Of a stretch of 64,000 nt of DNA, positions 8,324 to 17,555 are shown piece by piece. The position numbers and the translations under genes are program-made. Source of the DNA: Streptomyces bluensis (GTDB lineage Bacteria > Actinomycetota > Actinomycetes > Streptomycetales > Streptomycetaceae); NCBI RefSeq assembly GCF_014650715.1, contig NZ_BMVM01000030.1, positions 1 to 64,000 of the forward strand. Reading direction: 5' to 3'. The stretch's first letter is position 1; each line of letters opens with the position of its first letter. The notes below the pieces were generated by a model. It saw only the letters and a program-made list of their open reading frames with translations. It did no database searches and was not told the DNA's origin.

Positions 8324-10572
8324 CGCAGGCGGTTGTCGAGGTCGGGGCGCGCCTTCGCTACGACGGACGGGTATGGACGCTCGCCGTGCTGGAAGGCGCC
8401 CGGGCCACGCTGGTGAGTGACGAGGGCGCCTCGGCGGTTGTGCTGCTGCCCTACCTGTTCGCCGATCCGTCCTTCGAGGTGGAAGGCAGGCCGGCGCCGG
8501 GGAAGGTGCCGCCGTTCGGGCTGCTGGAGGCGCTGCCGGTGGAGGTGCGGCAGCGGGCTCTGGCGTGGCAGCGGCATGTGCGGGAGGTGGAGACCGGCTT
8601 TCCTGACGCGGTCGGGCAGGGCACCCCGCGTGAGCAGTTCGATCCGGCAACACGGAGCCTGGCGCAGCGGGAACGGGCGAAAGCCAAGGAGTTGACGGCG
8701 GCGGGCTGGGCGGCGAGTGCGGCGACGGTGCGCCGGATGCGGGCGCGCTACCGCAGCGAGGGCTTGTGGGGGCTGGTGGACGGCCGGACGGTGCGGGAGC
8801 GGTCGGCGGTGGGGCGGGCCGATGAGCGGGTGGTCGCGGCAGTCAGGCAAGTGCTGGAGGGGCAGCGGGAGCGGTCGACGGGCACGCTGGTGCGGCTGCG
8901 CCGCCGGGTGGGGTGGCTGCTGGATCAGGAGTACGGCGCCGGGGTGGTGGCTCTGCCGCCGGCGTCGACGTTCAACCGGCTGGTGCACGCAGTGGCCGAC
9001 GGGCAGGGCCTTTTGGGGACGGCGGCGCAGCGTCGGTGGCATGCGTCGCGGCCGGCGCCGCCGTTCATGCCGACGGTGGCACTGCGCCCGGGTGAGCTGG
9101 TGATGCTGGACAGCACGCCGCTGGATGTCCTGGCGGTGCTGGACGACGGTGTGACCGGCCGTCTTGAGCTGAGCATCGCGCTGGACGTGGCGACGCGCAG
9201 CATCTGCGCGGCGGTGCTGCGGCCGGTGGGCACGACGTCGGTGGACGCGGCGATGCTGCTGGCGCAGATGGTGGTGCCGACGGCGATGCGGCCGAGGTGG
9301 GACGCGGCGCTGTCGATGCAGCGGTCGGTCATCCCCTACGAGAGGCTGATCGCGTGGGACGCACGGCTCGAGGGGGCGGCTGCCCGGCCGGTGATCATGC
9401 CGGAGACGGTGGTGGTGGACCAGGGCCGGGTGTATGTGTCGGCTTCGTTCGTCTCGGCGTGCGAGAGCCTGGGGGTGTCGGTGCAGCCGGTGCCGCCGGC
9501 GAACGGCCCGGCGAAGGGGAACGTGGAGCGGACCTTCCGTGCCATCGCCGACGGGTTCAGCCAGTACCTGCCGGGCCACACCGGCTCGGATGTCTCCCAG
9601 CGGGGCGCGGCCGCGGAGCAGGATGCCTGCTGGAGCCTGACGCAGCTTCAGGAGCTGCTGGACGAGTGGGTCATCTGCGGGTGGCAGGAGCGCCGGCACG
9701 AGGCGCTGCGGCACCCGATGATGCCGCGGGTCGCCGTCTCACCTAACGAGATGTGGGCAGCTTTGGTGGCGTTGACGGGGCATGTGCCGGTGCCCTTGTC
9801 CGCCGACGATTACGTCGAGCTGTTGCCTCTTCGCTGGCAAGCGATCAACGACTACGGCGTCCGCTTCGGCTACCGCACCTACGACCACCCCGGCCTGAAC
9901 CCCTACCGGCGCCGCCGCTCACCGCGGGCGGACAATAACGGACGGTGGGAGGTCCACCACAACCCCTACGATCCGAACCGGGTGTGGGTGCGCCTGCCCG
10001 AGGGATGGCTGGAGGTGCCGTGGGTCCACGCGGGGGCGGTTAGGCGCCCGTTCACCGCGTTCACCTTCGACCACGTCCGCCGAACCGTGGAACGCCGGCA
10101 TGGCCGTGAAGAGCACGAGGCGGCGATCGCCCAGGCACTGGATGCGCTGCTACGCCGTGCCAGCCAGGGACTGGGCAGCAGGCGAGAGCGGACAGTAGCC
10201 GCCCGGGCCCAGGCGGCCGCGCAGATGACCGATCCCTCCCCCGCCACCACCCCGCAGCAGTGGCCTGCGCCTCTGGCGCCGGGGGCCTCGTTCGGGCTGC
10301 CCGGCTCCTTCACGGTCCCGCTCGAAGATGGCGACGGCTGGGACGCCGACGACAGCCTGGACGACATCGAGGATGACCCGGACGGCGAGGACTACCTTCT
10401 CGCCGCCCTCGCCGACGGCCAGGACGCCGCGGCAGACCACGCGGATGAGGCCGAAGCATCCGAGCCGACGGCCGAAACGGCCCGGGACCAGGCCGCTGAG
10501 CAGACGCCGGACGCCGCCGGGGCGGGCGGCCTGCGCATCTACGACCCGTACCAGGAGGCCCAGGCATGGTGA
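8320..10572 (+). CDS. tnsB: TnsB/MuA-like DDE transposase
   Basis: This 750-residue transposase has N-terminal helix-turn-helix segments (about residues 120-170). Its RNase H-like catalytic core has D264 (in LDSTPLDV), D367 (in VVVDQGRVYVS) and E403 (in AKGNVERTF). The D-E spacing of 36 is typical of DDE integrases. A Mu-type C-terminal barrel follows (WEVHHNPYDPNRVWVRLPE) and then an acidic tail that may contact TnsC. The GTG start at 8320 overlaps the TGA of the tnsA-like gene, giving tight coupling. An upstream in-frame start at 8209 would overlap the preceding gene by over 100 bases and is less likely. All catalytic acids are present. Confidence 0.85.
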   Translation: MTQAVVEVGARLRYDGRVWTLAVLEGARATLVSDEGASAVVLLPYLFADPSFEVEGRPAPGKVPPFGLLEALPVEVRQRALAWQRHVREVETGFPDAVGQGTPREQFDPATRSLAQRERAKAKELTAAGWAASAATVRRMRARYRSEGLWGLVDGRTVRERSAVGRADERVVAAVRQVLEGQRERSTGTLVRLRRRVGWLLDQEYGAGVVALPPASTFNRLVHAVADGQGLLGTAAQRRWHASRPAPPFMPTVALRPGELVMLDSTPLDVLAVLDDGVTGRLELSIALDVATRSICAAVLRPVGTTSVDAAMLLAQMVVPTAMRPRWDAALSMQRSVIPYERLIAWDARLEGAAARPVIMPETVVVDQGRVYVSASFVSACESLGVSVQPVPPANGPAKGNVERTFRAIADGFSQYLPGHTGSDVSQRGAAAEQDACWSLTQLQELLDEWVICGWQERRHEALRHPMMPRVAVSPNEMWAALVALTGHVPVPLSADDYVELLPLRWQAINDYGVRFGYRTYDHPGLNPYRRRRSPRADNNGRWEVHHNPYDPNRVWVRLPEGWLEVPWVHAGAVRRPFTAFTFDHVRRTVERRHGREEHEAAIAQALDALLRRASQGLGSRRERTVAARAQAAAQMTDPSPATTPQQWPAPLAPGASFGLPGSFTVPLEDGDGWDADDSLDDIEDDPDGEDYLLAALADGQDAAADHADEAEASEPTAETARDQAAEQTPDAAGAGGLRIYDPYQEAQAW

Positions 10573-11837
10573 CAGCGGCGCAGCCCGCCACCACGAGCAC
10601 TTTCAGTCCGCTGACCACGTGGGACGGATGGCAGCAGTTCGTCGACACACCCCACGCACCGGCACGGGACGCCGACGACCAGGAATGGACGCTGGAGCAG
10701 CGGGAGGACTACCACGCACGGTTCGTGGTGCTGAAAACTCCCGCGATGGACACCATCTCCACCGCGGTACGCCGTCTGCTGCTGCTCAACCGCGGCCAGC
10801 AGGGCGGAGCCCGGCGCGGCCTGATCATCTCCGGGCCGGCGACCACCGGGAAGACCACCGCGATGCAGCAGCTCGGGCGCACCGTGGAACTCGCCGACCG
10901 GCGCCGCCACCCGAACCAGGACGGGCGGCTGCCGGTGCTGTTCATCACCGTGCCGCCGTCCTCCACTCCGAAGATGCTCATCAGCGAGTTCGCCCGCTTC
11001 CTCGGCCTGCCCGCCCTGGAGCGGATGAACCAGATCCAGATCACCAACGCCGTGTGCGAGCTGCTGTGCGAGATGGGCACCCAGCTGGTCCTGGTCGACG
11101 ACGTACACCTGATGGACACCCGCAGCCGGGCCGGTGCCGAGACCTCCGACCAGCTGAAGTACCTCGGTGAGCGGATCCCGGCGACCTTCGTCTACTCCGG
11201 CATCGACGTCGAATCCTCGCCGCTGCTGACCGGCGTGCGCGGCTCCCAGCTCGCTGGCCGCTTCAAAATCGTGCGCAACCAGCCGCTGCGCTACGGCAGC
11301 CCGGCCGACAAGCAGATCTGGCACGACCTCGTGCGCAGCATGGACAGCGCCCTGCGGCTGCGCCATCACCGGCCGGGCACGCTGGTCACGCACGCCGCCT
11401 ACCTGCACGCCCGCACCGGCGGCCGCATGGGCAGCCTCTCCCATCTCATCCGCGAAGCCGCTCTGGTCTCGCTGCTGGACGGCACCGAGAAGATCACCAA
11501 GAATGGACACTGCACATGGCGCACCGGCCCCGGCCTATCGCCCGGGAACTGCGGGCCTACCGCGACGCCGCCCACAAGTTGGAGAAGGCAGCGGGCGGGA
11601 CGCGGCTTCACCTGGGACTTCGGCACAGGTCGGATCAGGCGTTCACCACCGGTCTGGCGCACGCCCGCGCCTACGCCGCCGTCCACGGCCACCTCGCCGC
11701 ACCGATCCACAGCCGCTTCAACGGCTTCGCCCTGGGCCGGTGGCTGTCGAACCACCGGAAATTCCCCGCGATGCCACCCGAACACGTCGCGGAACTCGAG
11801 ACGCTGGATCCGTGGTGGCGGCCGCCGTGGACAGTGA
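10566..11837 (+). CDS. tnsC: TnsC/TniB-like AAA+ ATPase with out-of-frame tail
   Basis: The AAA+ core has Walker A GPATTGKTT (about residue 96), Walker B LVLVDDVHLMD (about 177) and the TFVYSGIDV region that follows. TnsC-type ATPases link the target selector TniQ to the transposase TnsB. The start overlaps the end of tnsB by 7 bases. Homology stops near GTEKITK (about residue 316). After that the frame reads low-complexity Arg/Pro/Ser sequence, the shadow of the next gene, until 11837. The true C-terminus has therefore been lost or shifted at about 11500, where the repeat-protein gene begins. Confidence 0.75.
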   Translation: MVTAAQPATTSTFSPLTTWDGWQQFVDTPHAPARDADDQEWTLEQREDYHARFVVLKTPAMDTISTAVRRLLLLNRGQQGGARRGLIISGPATTGKTTAMQQLGRTVELADRRRHPNQDGRLPVLFITVPPSSTPKMLISEFARFLGLPALERMNQIQITNAVCELLCEMGTQLVLVDDVHLMDTRSRAGAETSDQLKYLGERIPATFVYSGIDVESSPLLTGVRGSQLAGRFKIVRNQPLRYGSPADKQIWHDLVRSMDSALRLRHHRPGTLVTHAAYLHARTGGRMGSLSHLIREAALVSLLDGTEKITKNGHCTWRTGPGLSPGNCGPTATPPTSWRRQRAGRGFTWDFGTGRIRRSPPVWRTPAPTPPSTATSPHRSTAASTASPWAGGCRTTGNSPRCHPNTSRNSRRWIRGGGRRGQ

Positions 11838-13709
11838 TGTGGCAGCGCTTCTACTACCAAGCCCGCGACCACGTCCGCGCCCGCGGACCCTTGCGGCCCG
11901 AACACGGCTTCCCCACCACCGGCTTCGGCCTGGGCGATTGGCTCTACAACCAATGTGCCGGCTACGACACCCTGCACCCCGGCCAGCAGCGCCTCCTGGC
12001 CGACATCGGCCTCACCCCCGAGGCCGTACAGACAGCACGGCCCCGCCGCAAGCACATGGCCACCCACTTCCAAAGCGTCCTCGCCTGTGCCCGCGCCTAC
12101 GCCGACACCCACGGCACGCTGGTGAACGCGACCACCGACACCGTCCAGGACGGGCTGAAGCTGGGGCAGTGGCTGTCCAACCAGCGCAGCAAGGACCGCG
12201 CCTACCAACTGCGCCACGGCACCCCCTCACCCCGGGCCCTGGCACTGTCGGCGATCGATCCCTGGTGGAACCCGCCCTGGACCCTGGAATGGCAGCGCTC
12301 CTGGCACCAGGCACACACTCACGTCCAAGGCGGCCACGTCCTGGACGCCGCAGCGGGATTCCCCGGCACCAGCAGCGCGCTCGCCACATGGCTGACCACC
12401 CAGTGCGCCCAGTACGACACCCTCCAGCCCGACCAGCAGGACCTGCTCGCACGTATCGGACTGACAGGGGAGACTGCTCGCAGCGCTGCCGCCCGGCCCG
12501 CCGAACGCGAGGCCGACTTCGCGGTCGGTCTCGGATACGCGCGCTCCTACCACGCAACGCACCGAACCCTCGCTGCCCCGATCGACACCGTCCACGACGG
12601 ATTCCAGCTCGGGCGATGGCTGCGCCGGCAACGCCAGCACGCCCGCACCGACGCCCACCGGAGCGGGCCTCCGTCCACCCAGACGAAGGCGCTGGACAGG
12701 ATCGATCCCTGGTGGTGCCCGCCCTGGAACCTGGCGTGGCAACGCGCCTGGCAGCACATCCACGACCAAGTCCGAGCCGGCCACCGGCTCGACGCCGACC
12801 ACCACTTCCGCAGCTTCGCCCCCACCCAGCGCGCCTGGCTACGCCTGCAGCGCACCCACTACGACGACCTCCACCCCGACCAGCAGCGCCTCCTGGCCGA
12901 CATCGGCCTCACCCGCGAGACGGCCCGCACCCGTCCCCTCACCCCGTACGCCGAGACCGCACTCACGCATGCCCGCGCCTACGCCGCGGCCCACCACACC
13001 CTGGCCGTGGCCTACTCCACCGCCCACGACGGCTTTCCCCTCGGCCGCTGGCTCAACGACCAACGCCAGCAAGCCCGACGCGAGACCACCCCCAACGCCC
13101 GCCACCAGGTCCTCACCGCGATCGACCCGTGGTGGAACCCGCCCTGGGACCTTGCCTGGCAACGCGCCTACACACGCGCCCGCACCACGCAAAGCCGCCC
13201 CACCGGCTTGCCGGCCGACGTAAGAAGCTGGATCAGAGCACAACACGCCGCCTGGACACATCTACGTCCCCAACAGCAACAGCTCCTGACCGACCTGGGC
13301 ATCACCCCCACCGGCCGCCGCCGGACCAGCCGCGTCTACACCACAAGCCCCGGACTCGCCCACGCCCGGGCCTACGCCGCCCTGAACGGCCACCTCGCCT
13401 GCAGCAAAGACACCCACCACGACGACTTCGGGCTGGGCGACTGGCTGACACAAAAACGCCGCGCCGCCCGGCAAGGCCGCCTCTCCCCCACCACCACCCA
13501 AGCCCTCGAAAACCTCGACCCCTGGTGGTGCCCGCCCTGGCCCCACACCTGGCAACGCACCTTCCAGCAAGCCAAGCTGCACCAGCTCAACGGTCAGGAC
13601 CACTCCCCCCGCCATCCAGCGCTGGACCGAGCGGCAACGCACCCGCTGGACCACCCTCCACCCCCAACAGCAGGAGCTTCTCTCCGCCATCGGCATCCAC
13701 CCCAGATAG
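11516..13709 (+). CDS. Five-unit helicase-associated (HA) repeat protein without a helicase core, frameshifted near its end
   Basis: The reading frame encodes five modules of about 110-150 residues. Each opens like LAHARAYAAVHGHL, passes a GFxLGRWLxxQR segment and an IDPWWxPPW motif, and closes like QQRLLADIGLT. These are HA repeats like those behind SF2 helicases near Streptomyces telomeres, but no helicase motifs are present. In the fifth module the frame changes near a C6 tract at 13605-13610. The expected ending (PAIQRWTERQRTRWTTLHP... then LLSAIGIHPR) is in the other frame and stops at 13709. Without the shift, the frame runs on into the ABC-3C gene to 14980. A one-base slip, a sequencing error or programmed frameshifting are all possible. 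HA modules are thought to bind nucleic acid. Confidence 0.65.
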
Positions 13710-13723
13710 AACCGACAACAGCG
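13680..13723 (+). repeat. Direct repeat copy A flanking the ABC-3C cassette
   Basis: This 44-bp segment matches 17438-17481 at 38 of 44 positions, and all six differences are transitions. It overlaps the last codons of the HA-repeat protein and shares the perfect 16-mer AGAACCGACAACAGCG with the second copy. The two copies bracket the three ABC-3C genes. Confidence 0.8.
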
Positions 13724-13795
13724 GCGTCGCCATACGCATGTTCGATTAGTGTGGCGTTCTGGACAGGGCAATATCGGAATCGGGAGACTGTAGGC

Positions 13796-14980
13796 ATGGC
13801 GTCCTCCGCACATGAGGCATCTGCGTCAGCCCTGGGCTATATCTTCCAGGCGCAGCTCGCCCTCCTTGAGCTGCTGCGGGGGCAAGAGGATCGCCCGGAC
13901 GGGGCTATCAGCCTGGAGCTCCACGACGACGTTGCTTGGGAAGAAGACGGTCGGCCTGCTGAGCTGCTGCAGGTCAAGCACCACATCCGCAGTGTGCGGT
14001 CGCTCGGCGACAAGGACGACGACGTGTGGCGGACCATCCAGTCCTGGATGGACACACATGCCCCTGGCGACGAGTACGGTCCCGTGCTGACTCTGGTCAC
14101 CACGCAGCAGGCCCGGCCGGGTACGGCTATGGCCGCGCTCAAGGTGCCCAATCCAGCACCCGCACAGGCCCTTGACCTACTCATCGCCGCCGCGCAGGAG
14201 TCGGACGCGAAGGGAACGAAGGACGCACGGACAGCTTTCCTGGCCCTTCCGCCGGCGCAGCGTGCCGTCTTTGTACAGCGGATGAGGGTCATCGACGGTT
14301 CGCCCTCCATCGACGACCTCGACGCGCAGGTGCGGGTGAAGCTCAGGGCCGCGCTTCCCGACGGGCACGCCGACTCCTTCATGCGGCAGCTGTGGGCGTG
14401 GTGGTACGAGCAGACCGTGGACATGCTGCAGAAGCGGCACACCAGCGTCTCCGTGACCCGGCTGATGCAGCGCATCAGCCGCATCCGCGACGACTTCACC
14501 TCCGACAGACTGCCCACACTGGTGGACCGTGAGGACTTCCCACAGGAGGCCGAGACCGAGCTGGCCGATGCCTGCTTCGTCCACCAGTTGCGCTGGGTGG
14601 GCGCCGGCCGCCAGTTGAACAAGGCGATGGTGGACTATTACCGCGCCTACACCCAGACCGTGGCCTGGCTCGAAGACGACCTGGTGGACCTGGATGAGCT
14701 GGCACCGTTCGAGGACAACCTAGCCGACGAGTGGCAGCGGGAGTTCGACTGGATGCTCGACGACCTGGGTGAAGATGCCACCGACCGGGAGCAGGAGCAG
14801 GCCGGCAAGGCACTGCTACGCAAAACCCTGGACCAGACCCGGTACCGAATCCGTGAAGCGTACGACGAGGCGTTCTTCTCCCGGGGCAAGCACCACGAGC
14901 TGGCCGACCGCGGACGGGTCGGATGGCACCCCAACTTCGAGGAACGGGTGAAGAACCTGATCAGGGCCGCCCGTGCCTAG
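13796..14980 (+). CDS. ABC-3C system effector: Cap4/DUF4297-like nuclease domain with ABC-3C C-terminal domain
   Basis: This 394-residue protein starts with ASASALGYIFQAQLALLELL and then an E41-x2-D44-D45...Q59-V60-K61 pattern (ISLELHDDVAWEE, LLQVKHHI). That is the signature of the Cap4/DUF4297 branch of PD-(D/E)xK nucleases. The C-terminal two thirds is helical and resembles the C-terminal domain of ABC three-component (ABC-3C) effectors. The ATG at 13796 is chosen because the nuclease homology begins there; the open frame upstream belongs to the HA protein. It overlaps the next gene by 8 bases. ABC-3C systems are predicted anti-invader systems in which an SMC-like ATPase licenses the effector. 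Confidence 0.8.
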   Translation: MASSAHEASASALGYIFQAQLALLELLRGQEDRPDGAISLELHDDVAWEEDGRPAELLQVKHHIRSVRSLGDKDDDVWRTIQSWMDTHAPGDEYGPVLTLVTTQQARPGTAMAALKVPNPAPAQALDLLIAAAQESDAKGTKDARTAFLALPPAQRAVFVQRMRVIDGSPSIDDLDAQVRVKLRAALPDGHADSFMRQLWAWWYEQTVDMLQKRHTSVSVTRLMQRISRIRDDFTSDRLPTLVDREDFPQEAETELADACFVHQLRWVGAGRQLNKAMVDYYRAYTQTVAWLEDDLVDLDELAPFEDNLADEWQREFDWMLDDLGEDATDREQEQAGKALLRKTLDQTRYRIREAYDEAFFSRGKHHELADRGRVGWHPNFEERVKNLIRAARA

Positions 14981-15452
14981 CTGGAGCCAGCGGCCGCAAG
15001 CCAGCGCCGCCTTCCTCAACCCTGCTCTCGTCGCCTCCGTCGCCGCCACTGCGGCACGCGACTACGAGCGGGAGGCCTCCGGCAGGCTGATGCCGTGGCC
15101 GATGGTCTTCGTCGTGGCCCCGCTGGTCCTGCACCGGCCCACGCGGCAAGCGCTGCCCACCTCGACGCGCACCCACCTGACGAAGTGGGTGGCAGACCAC
15201 CCGGCACTCGTCGCAGGCCTTGCCGCGCGCAGCACCTCACTCGAGCCCTCCGTACGGGAAGGCCTGCGCTTCGGGCTGCGCCATCAGATGCTCACCATCG
15301 AGCAGGGGTCCCTCAGGGGCAGGATTCCGTCGACATCCCGCATCGAGGGCGAACTTGCCGATCTGATCAAGGCCGCATCGTTGATAGGCCGCTGGACTGC
15401 CAAGTCCGACAACCCTTCCACCGTCTTTGCGCTGCTGGGCGTGAGACCCTGA
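14973..15452 (+). CDS. ABC-3C system middle component
   Basis: This small 159-residue protein (WSQRPQASAAFLNPALVASV, later RIEGELADLIKAASLIGRWT) has the size, helical composition and position of ABC-3C middle components, which bridge effector and ATPase. The GTG start lies within the end of the effector gene, and the stop is 4 bases before the ATPase start. No catalytic motif is visible, as expected. The call rests mainly on the conserved gene order. Confidence 0.75.
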   Translation: MPSWSQRPQASAAFLNPALVASVAATAARDYEREASGRLMPWPMVFVVAPLVLHRPTRQALPTSTRTHLTKWVADHPALVAGLAARSTSLEPSVREGLRFGLRHQMLTIEQGSLRGRIPSTSRIEGELADLIKAASLIGRWTAKSDNPSTVFALLGVRP

Positions 15453-15456
15453 GCCG

Positions 15457-17421
15457 GTGCAGATCCGGTCGATCATCCTCTACAGCAAGAGCGGCGAAAA
15501 GCGCGTCCTGGACTTCCGGCTCGGCGAGCTCAACATCGTCACCGGCACCTCCCAGACAGGCAAGAGCGCGCTGCTCGACATCGTCGACTTCTGCCTCGGC
15601 AGGGACGAGGCCACGCTCCCGATCAGCCCGATCTTCAACACCGTCGCGTGGTACGCAGTCATCCTGCAGCTGCCCGACACCCGCATCCTCGCCGCACGGC
15701 CGGCGCCTCGCCCCGGCGCCAAATCCGTTACCAACGCCATGCTCGAAGTCGGCAGCGACCTCGGCATCCCGGAACTGCCCGACCTCCGCGTCAACACCGA
15801 CTCCACCCAGCTGCGCCAGCAGCTCGGACGCCGGATCGGCATCGGAGACACCCGCAGCGAACCAGCGCCGGGAAGCCTGCTTTCCCCGCTCAGCGCCAAC
15901 CTCGGCCACGCCGTCCTGCTCTGCCTGCAAAACCAGGATGAAGTCGCTTCCAAACGAGCCCTGTTCCACCGGCAGAACGAGCGCAGCATCCCCGAGAGCC
16001 TCAAGGCTACGATCCCTTACTTCCTCGGCGCAGTCCCCGAAGACCAAGCCGCGCTCCAGCAGCAGCTCACCCAAGCCAAACGAGCCCTCCGGCGCGCCGA
16101 GAACGACCTCAGAGCCGCCCAGGAAGCAAACCAAGGAATCGAGGCCCGCCTTGAGTCCCTGCTCGGTGAAGCCCGCGTCCATGGACTGCTCAGCAACAAC
16201 AGCGTCGACACCTCTGACAGAGCGGCCGTCATCGAGGCGCTGCAGCAGGCTGCTTCCTTCCGGCCCACCCCGGACAACGCGGACGAGGAACAGCGGCGGC
16301 AGGAGCTCCTGCTCACCGAGCAGGCATCGGCTCTCCGGCGGCAGCTGCGCTCCCTCGCAGAAGAACGCCAGCTCCTGAACGACCTGGAGACTCAGGCCGC
16401 CGGCTACTCCGGTGCCGTCGCCCGCGGCATGTCACGTCTGTCGGCGCTCAAGCTCGTACCCGACGGCTTCCCCGGCGAACACAGCTGCCCCCTGTGCGGA
16501 AACGAGCTCGCCGAGCCCGACCCCACCGTCGCCGATATGCACGCCACCCTCGCAGACCTCCGAGGGCAGCTCGACAGCGTCCAAACCGTCCAACCCCGCC
16601 GCGAGCAGGCCCTCCGCGAGATCGAGCAGACGGCGACGCGTCTACGCGAACAGCTCCGCGGCATCGAAGGCGCCCTCAGCATCATCGCCGAACAGCGCAA
16701 CCAGCAAGCCGGCCTCCTAGGACAGGCCGAAGCCCAGGCCTACACCCGCGGCAGGATCAGCGCCTACCTGAGCCAGATCAACACCGCATCCGACAGCGGA
16801 CACCTCCAGCGCCTGACGTCAGACGTCGCCGTCGCCCAGCAGCTCGTCCAAGGCCTCGAAGAGCAGCTCGACACCGAGACCATCGACGACAAACTCACCC
16901 ACGGGCTCAGCTACCTCAGCGGCAAGATGACCGGCCATGCCCGAACCCTGAAACTCGAACACGGCGACCGCCTGGTCCGTCTGGACCTCAAAAAGCTCAC
17001 CATCGTCGCCGACACCCTCGAAGGCATCACCGAACTGCTCCGCATCGGCAGCGGCAAGAACCACGTCGGCTACCACGTGGCCGCCCACCTCGCCCTCCAC
17101 CAGTACTTCGTCGCCAACAGCCGGCCCGTGCCCCGCTTCCTCATGCTCGACCAGCCGACCCAGCCCTACTACCCATCCGACATGGCCAAACAGCGTGGAC
17201 GCCTGGAGGACATCGCCCTGGACGAAGACCGAGTGACCGTCACCCGCCTCTTCGAACTCATGCATCAGGTCGTCAGGGAGCTGTCTCCGAAGTTCCAGAT
17301 GATCGTCAGCGACCACGCGGACCTGCCCCACGACTGGTACCAGGACTCCGTCCGCTACAACTGGCGCAACGGCGAAAAACTCATCCCCACCACCTGGCTC
17401 ACCGACAACCCCACTCCGTAG
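15457..17421 (+). CDS. ABC-3C system SMC/Rad50-like ATPase (DUF3732)
   Basis: This 654-residue ATPase has Walker A GTSQTGKS at residues 30-37. Two coiled-coil arms flank a zinc-hook CPLCG (C344, C347). The C-terminal head carries the DUF3732-type Walker B, FLMLDQPTQPYYPS (Asp near 565), and ends with VSDHADL. Rad50-like molecules dimerise through the hook and sense DNA structure. In ABC-3C systems this protein is the proposed sensor. It is the last gene of a tightly packed three-gene operon, and all key residues are present. Copy B of the flanking repeat begins 17 bases after its stop. Confidence 0.88.
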   Translation: MQIRSIILYSKSGEKRVLDFRLGELNIVTGTSQTGKSALLDIVDFCLGRDEATLPISPIFNTVAWYAVILQLPDTRILAARPAPRPGAKSVTNAMLEVGSDLGIPELPDLRVNTDSTQLRQQLGRRIGIGDTRSEPAPGSLLSPLSANLGHAVLLCLQNQDEVASKRALFHRQNERSIPESLKATIPYFLGAVPEDQAALQQQLTQAKRALRRAENDLRAAQEANQGIEARLESLLGEARVHGLLSNNSVDTSDRAAVIEALQQAASFRPTPDNADEEQRRQELLLTEQASALRRQLRSLAEERQLLNDLETQAAGYSGAVARGMSRLSALKLVPDGFPGEHSCPLCGNELAEPDPTVADMHATLADLRGQLDSVQTVQPRREQALREIEQTATRLREQLRGIEGALSIIAEQRNQQAGLLGQAEAQAYTRGRISAYLSQINTASDSGHLQRLTSDVAVAQQLVQGLEEQLDTETIDDKLTHGLSYLSGKMTGHARTLKLEHGDRLVRLDLKKLTIVADTLEGITELLRIGSGKNHVGYHVAAHLALHQYFVANSRPVPRFLMLDQPTQPYYPSDMAKQRGRLEDIALDEDRVTVTRLFELMHQVVRELSPKFQMIVSDHADLPHDWYQDSVRYNWRNGEKLIPTTWLTDNPTP

Positions 17422-17437
17422 CCAGGCACCCTCCCCA

Positions 17438-17481
17438 CTCTCCACCGTCGGCATTTACCCCGGACAGAACCGACAACAGCG
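17438..17481 (+). repeat. Direct repeat copy B flanking the ABC-3C cassette
   Basis: This is the second copy of the 44-bp repeat (copy A at 13680). It lies directly after the ATPase stop codon and looks like the orphan 3' end of a second HA-repeat gene, since its translation VGIYPGQNRQQ parallels the end of the upstream protein. This suggests that the cassette inserted at, or recombined between, two HA-gene tails. Confidence 0.75.
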
Positions 17482-17555
17482 TTCCTCGACCGCGCCATCG
17501 TGCCACCGACTGACTGCTACTCGGCAGCATGCAGGCGAGGGTGCGGCCCCCTGCA

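Noticed and set aside
11503..13749. Long open frame (748 codons) overlapping the HA-repeat gene
   Set aside because: Its translation is Arg/Pro/His-rich low-complexity shadow sequence; the overlapping frame has clear repeated HA modules.
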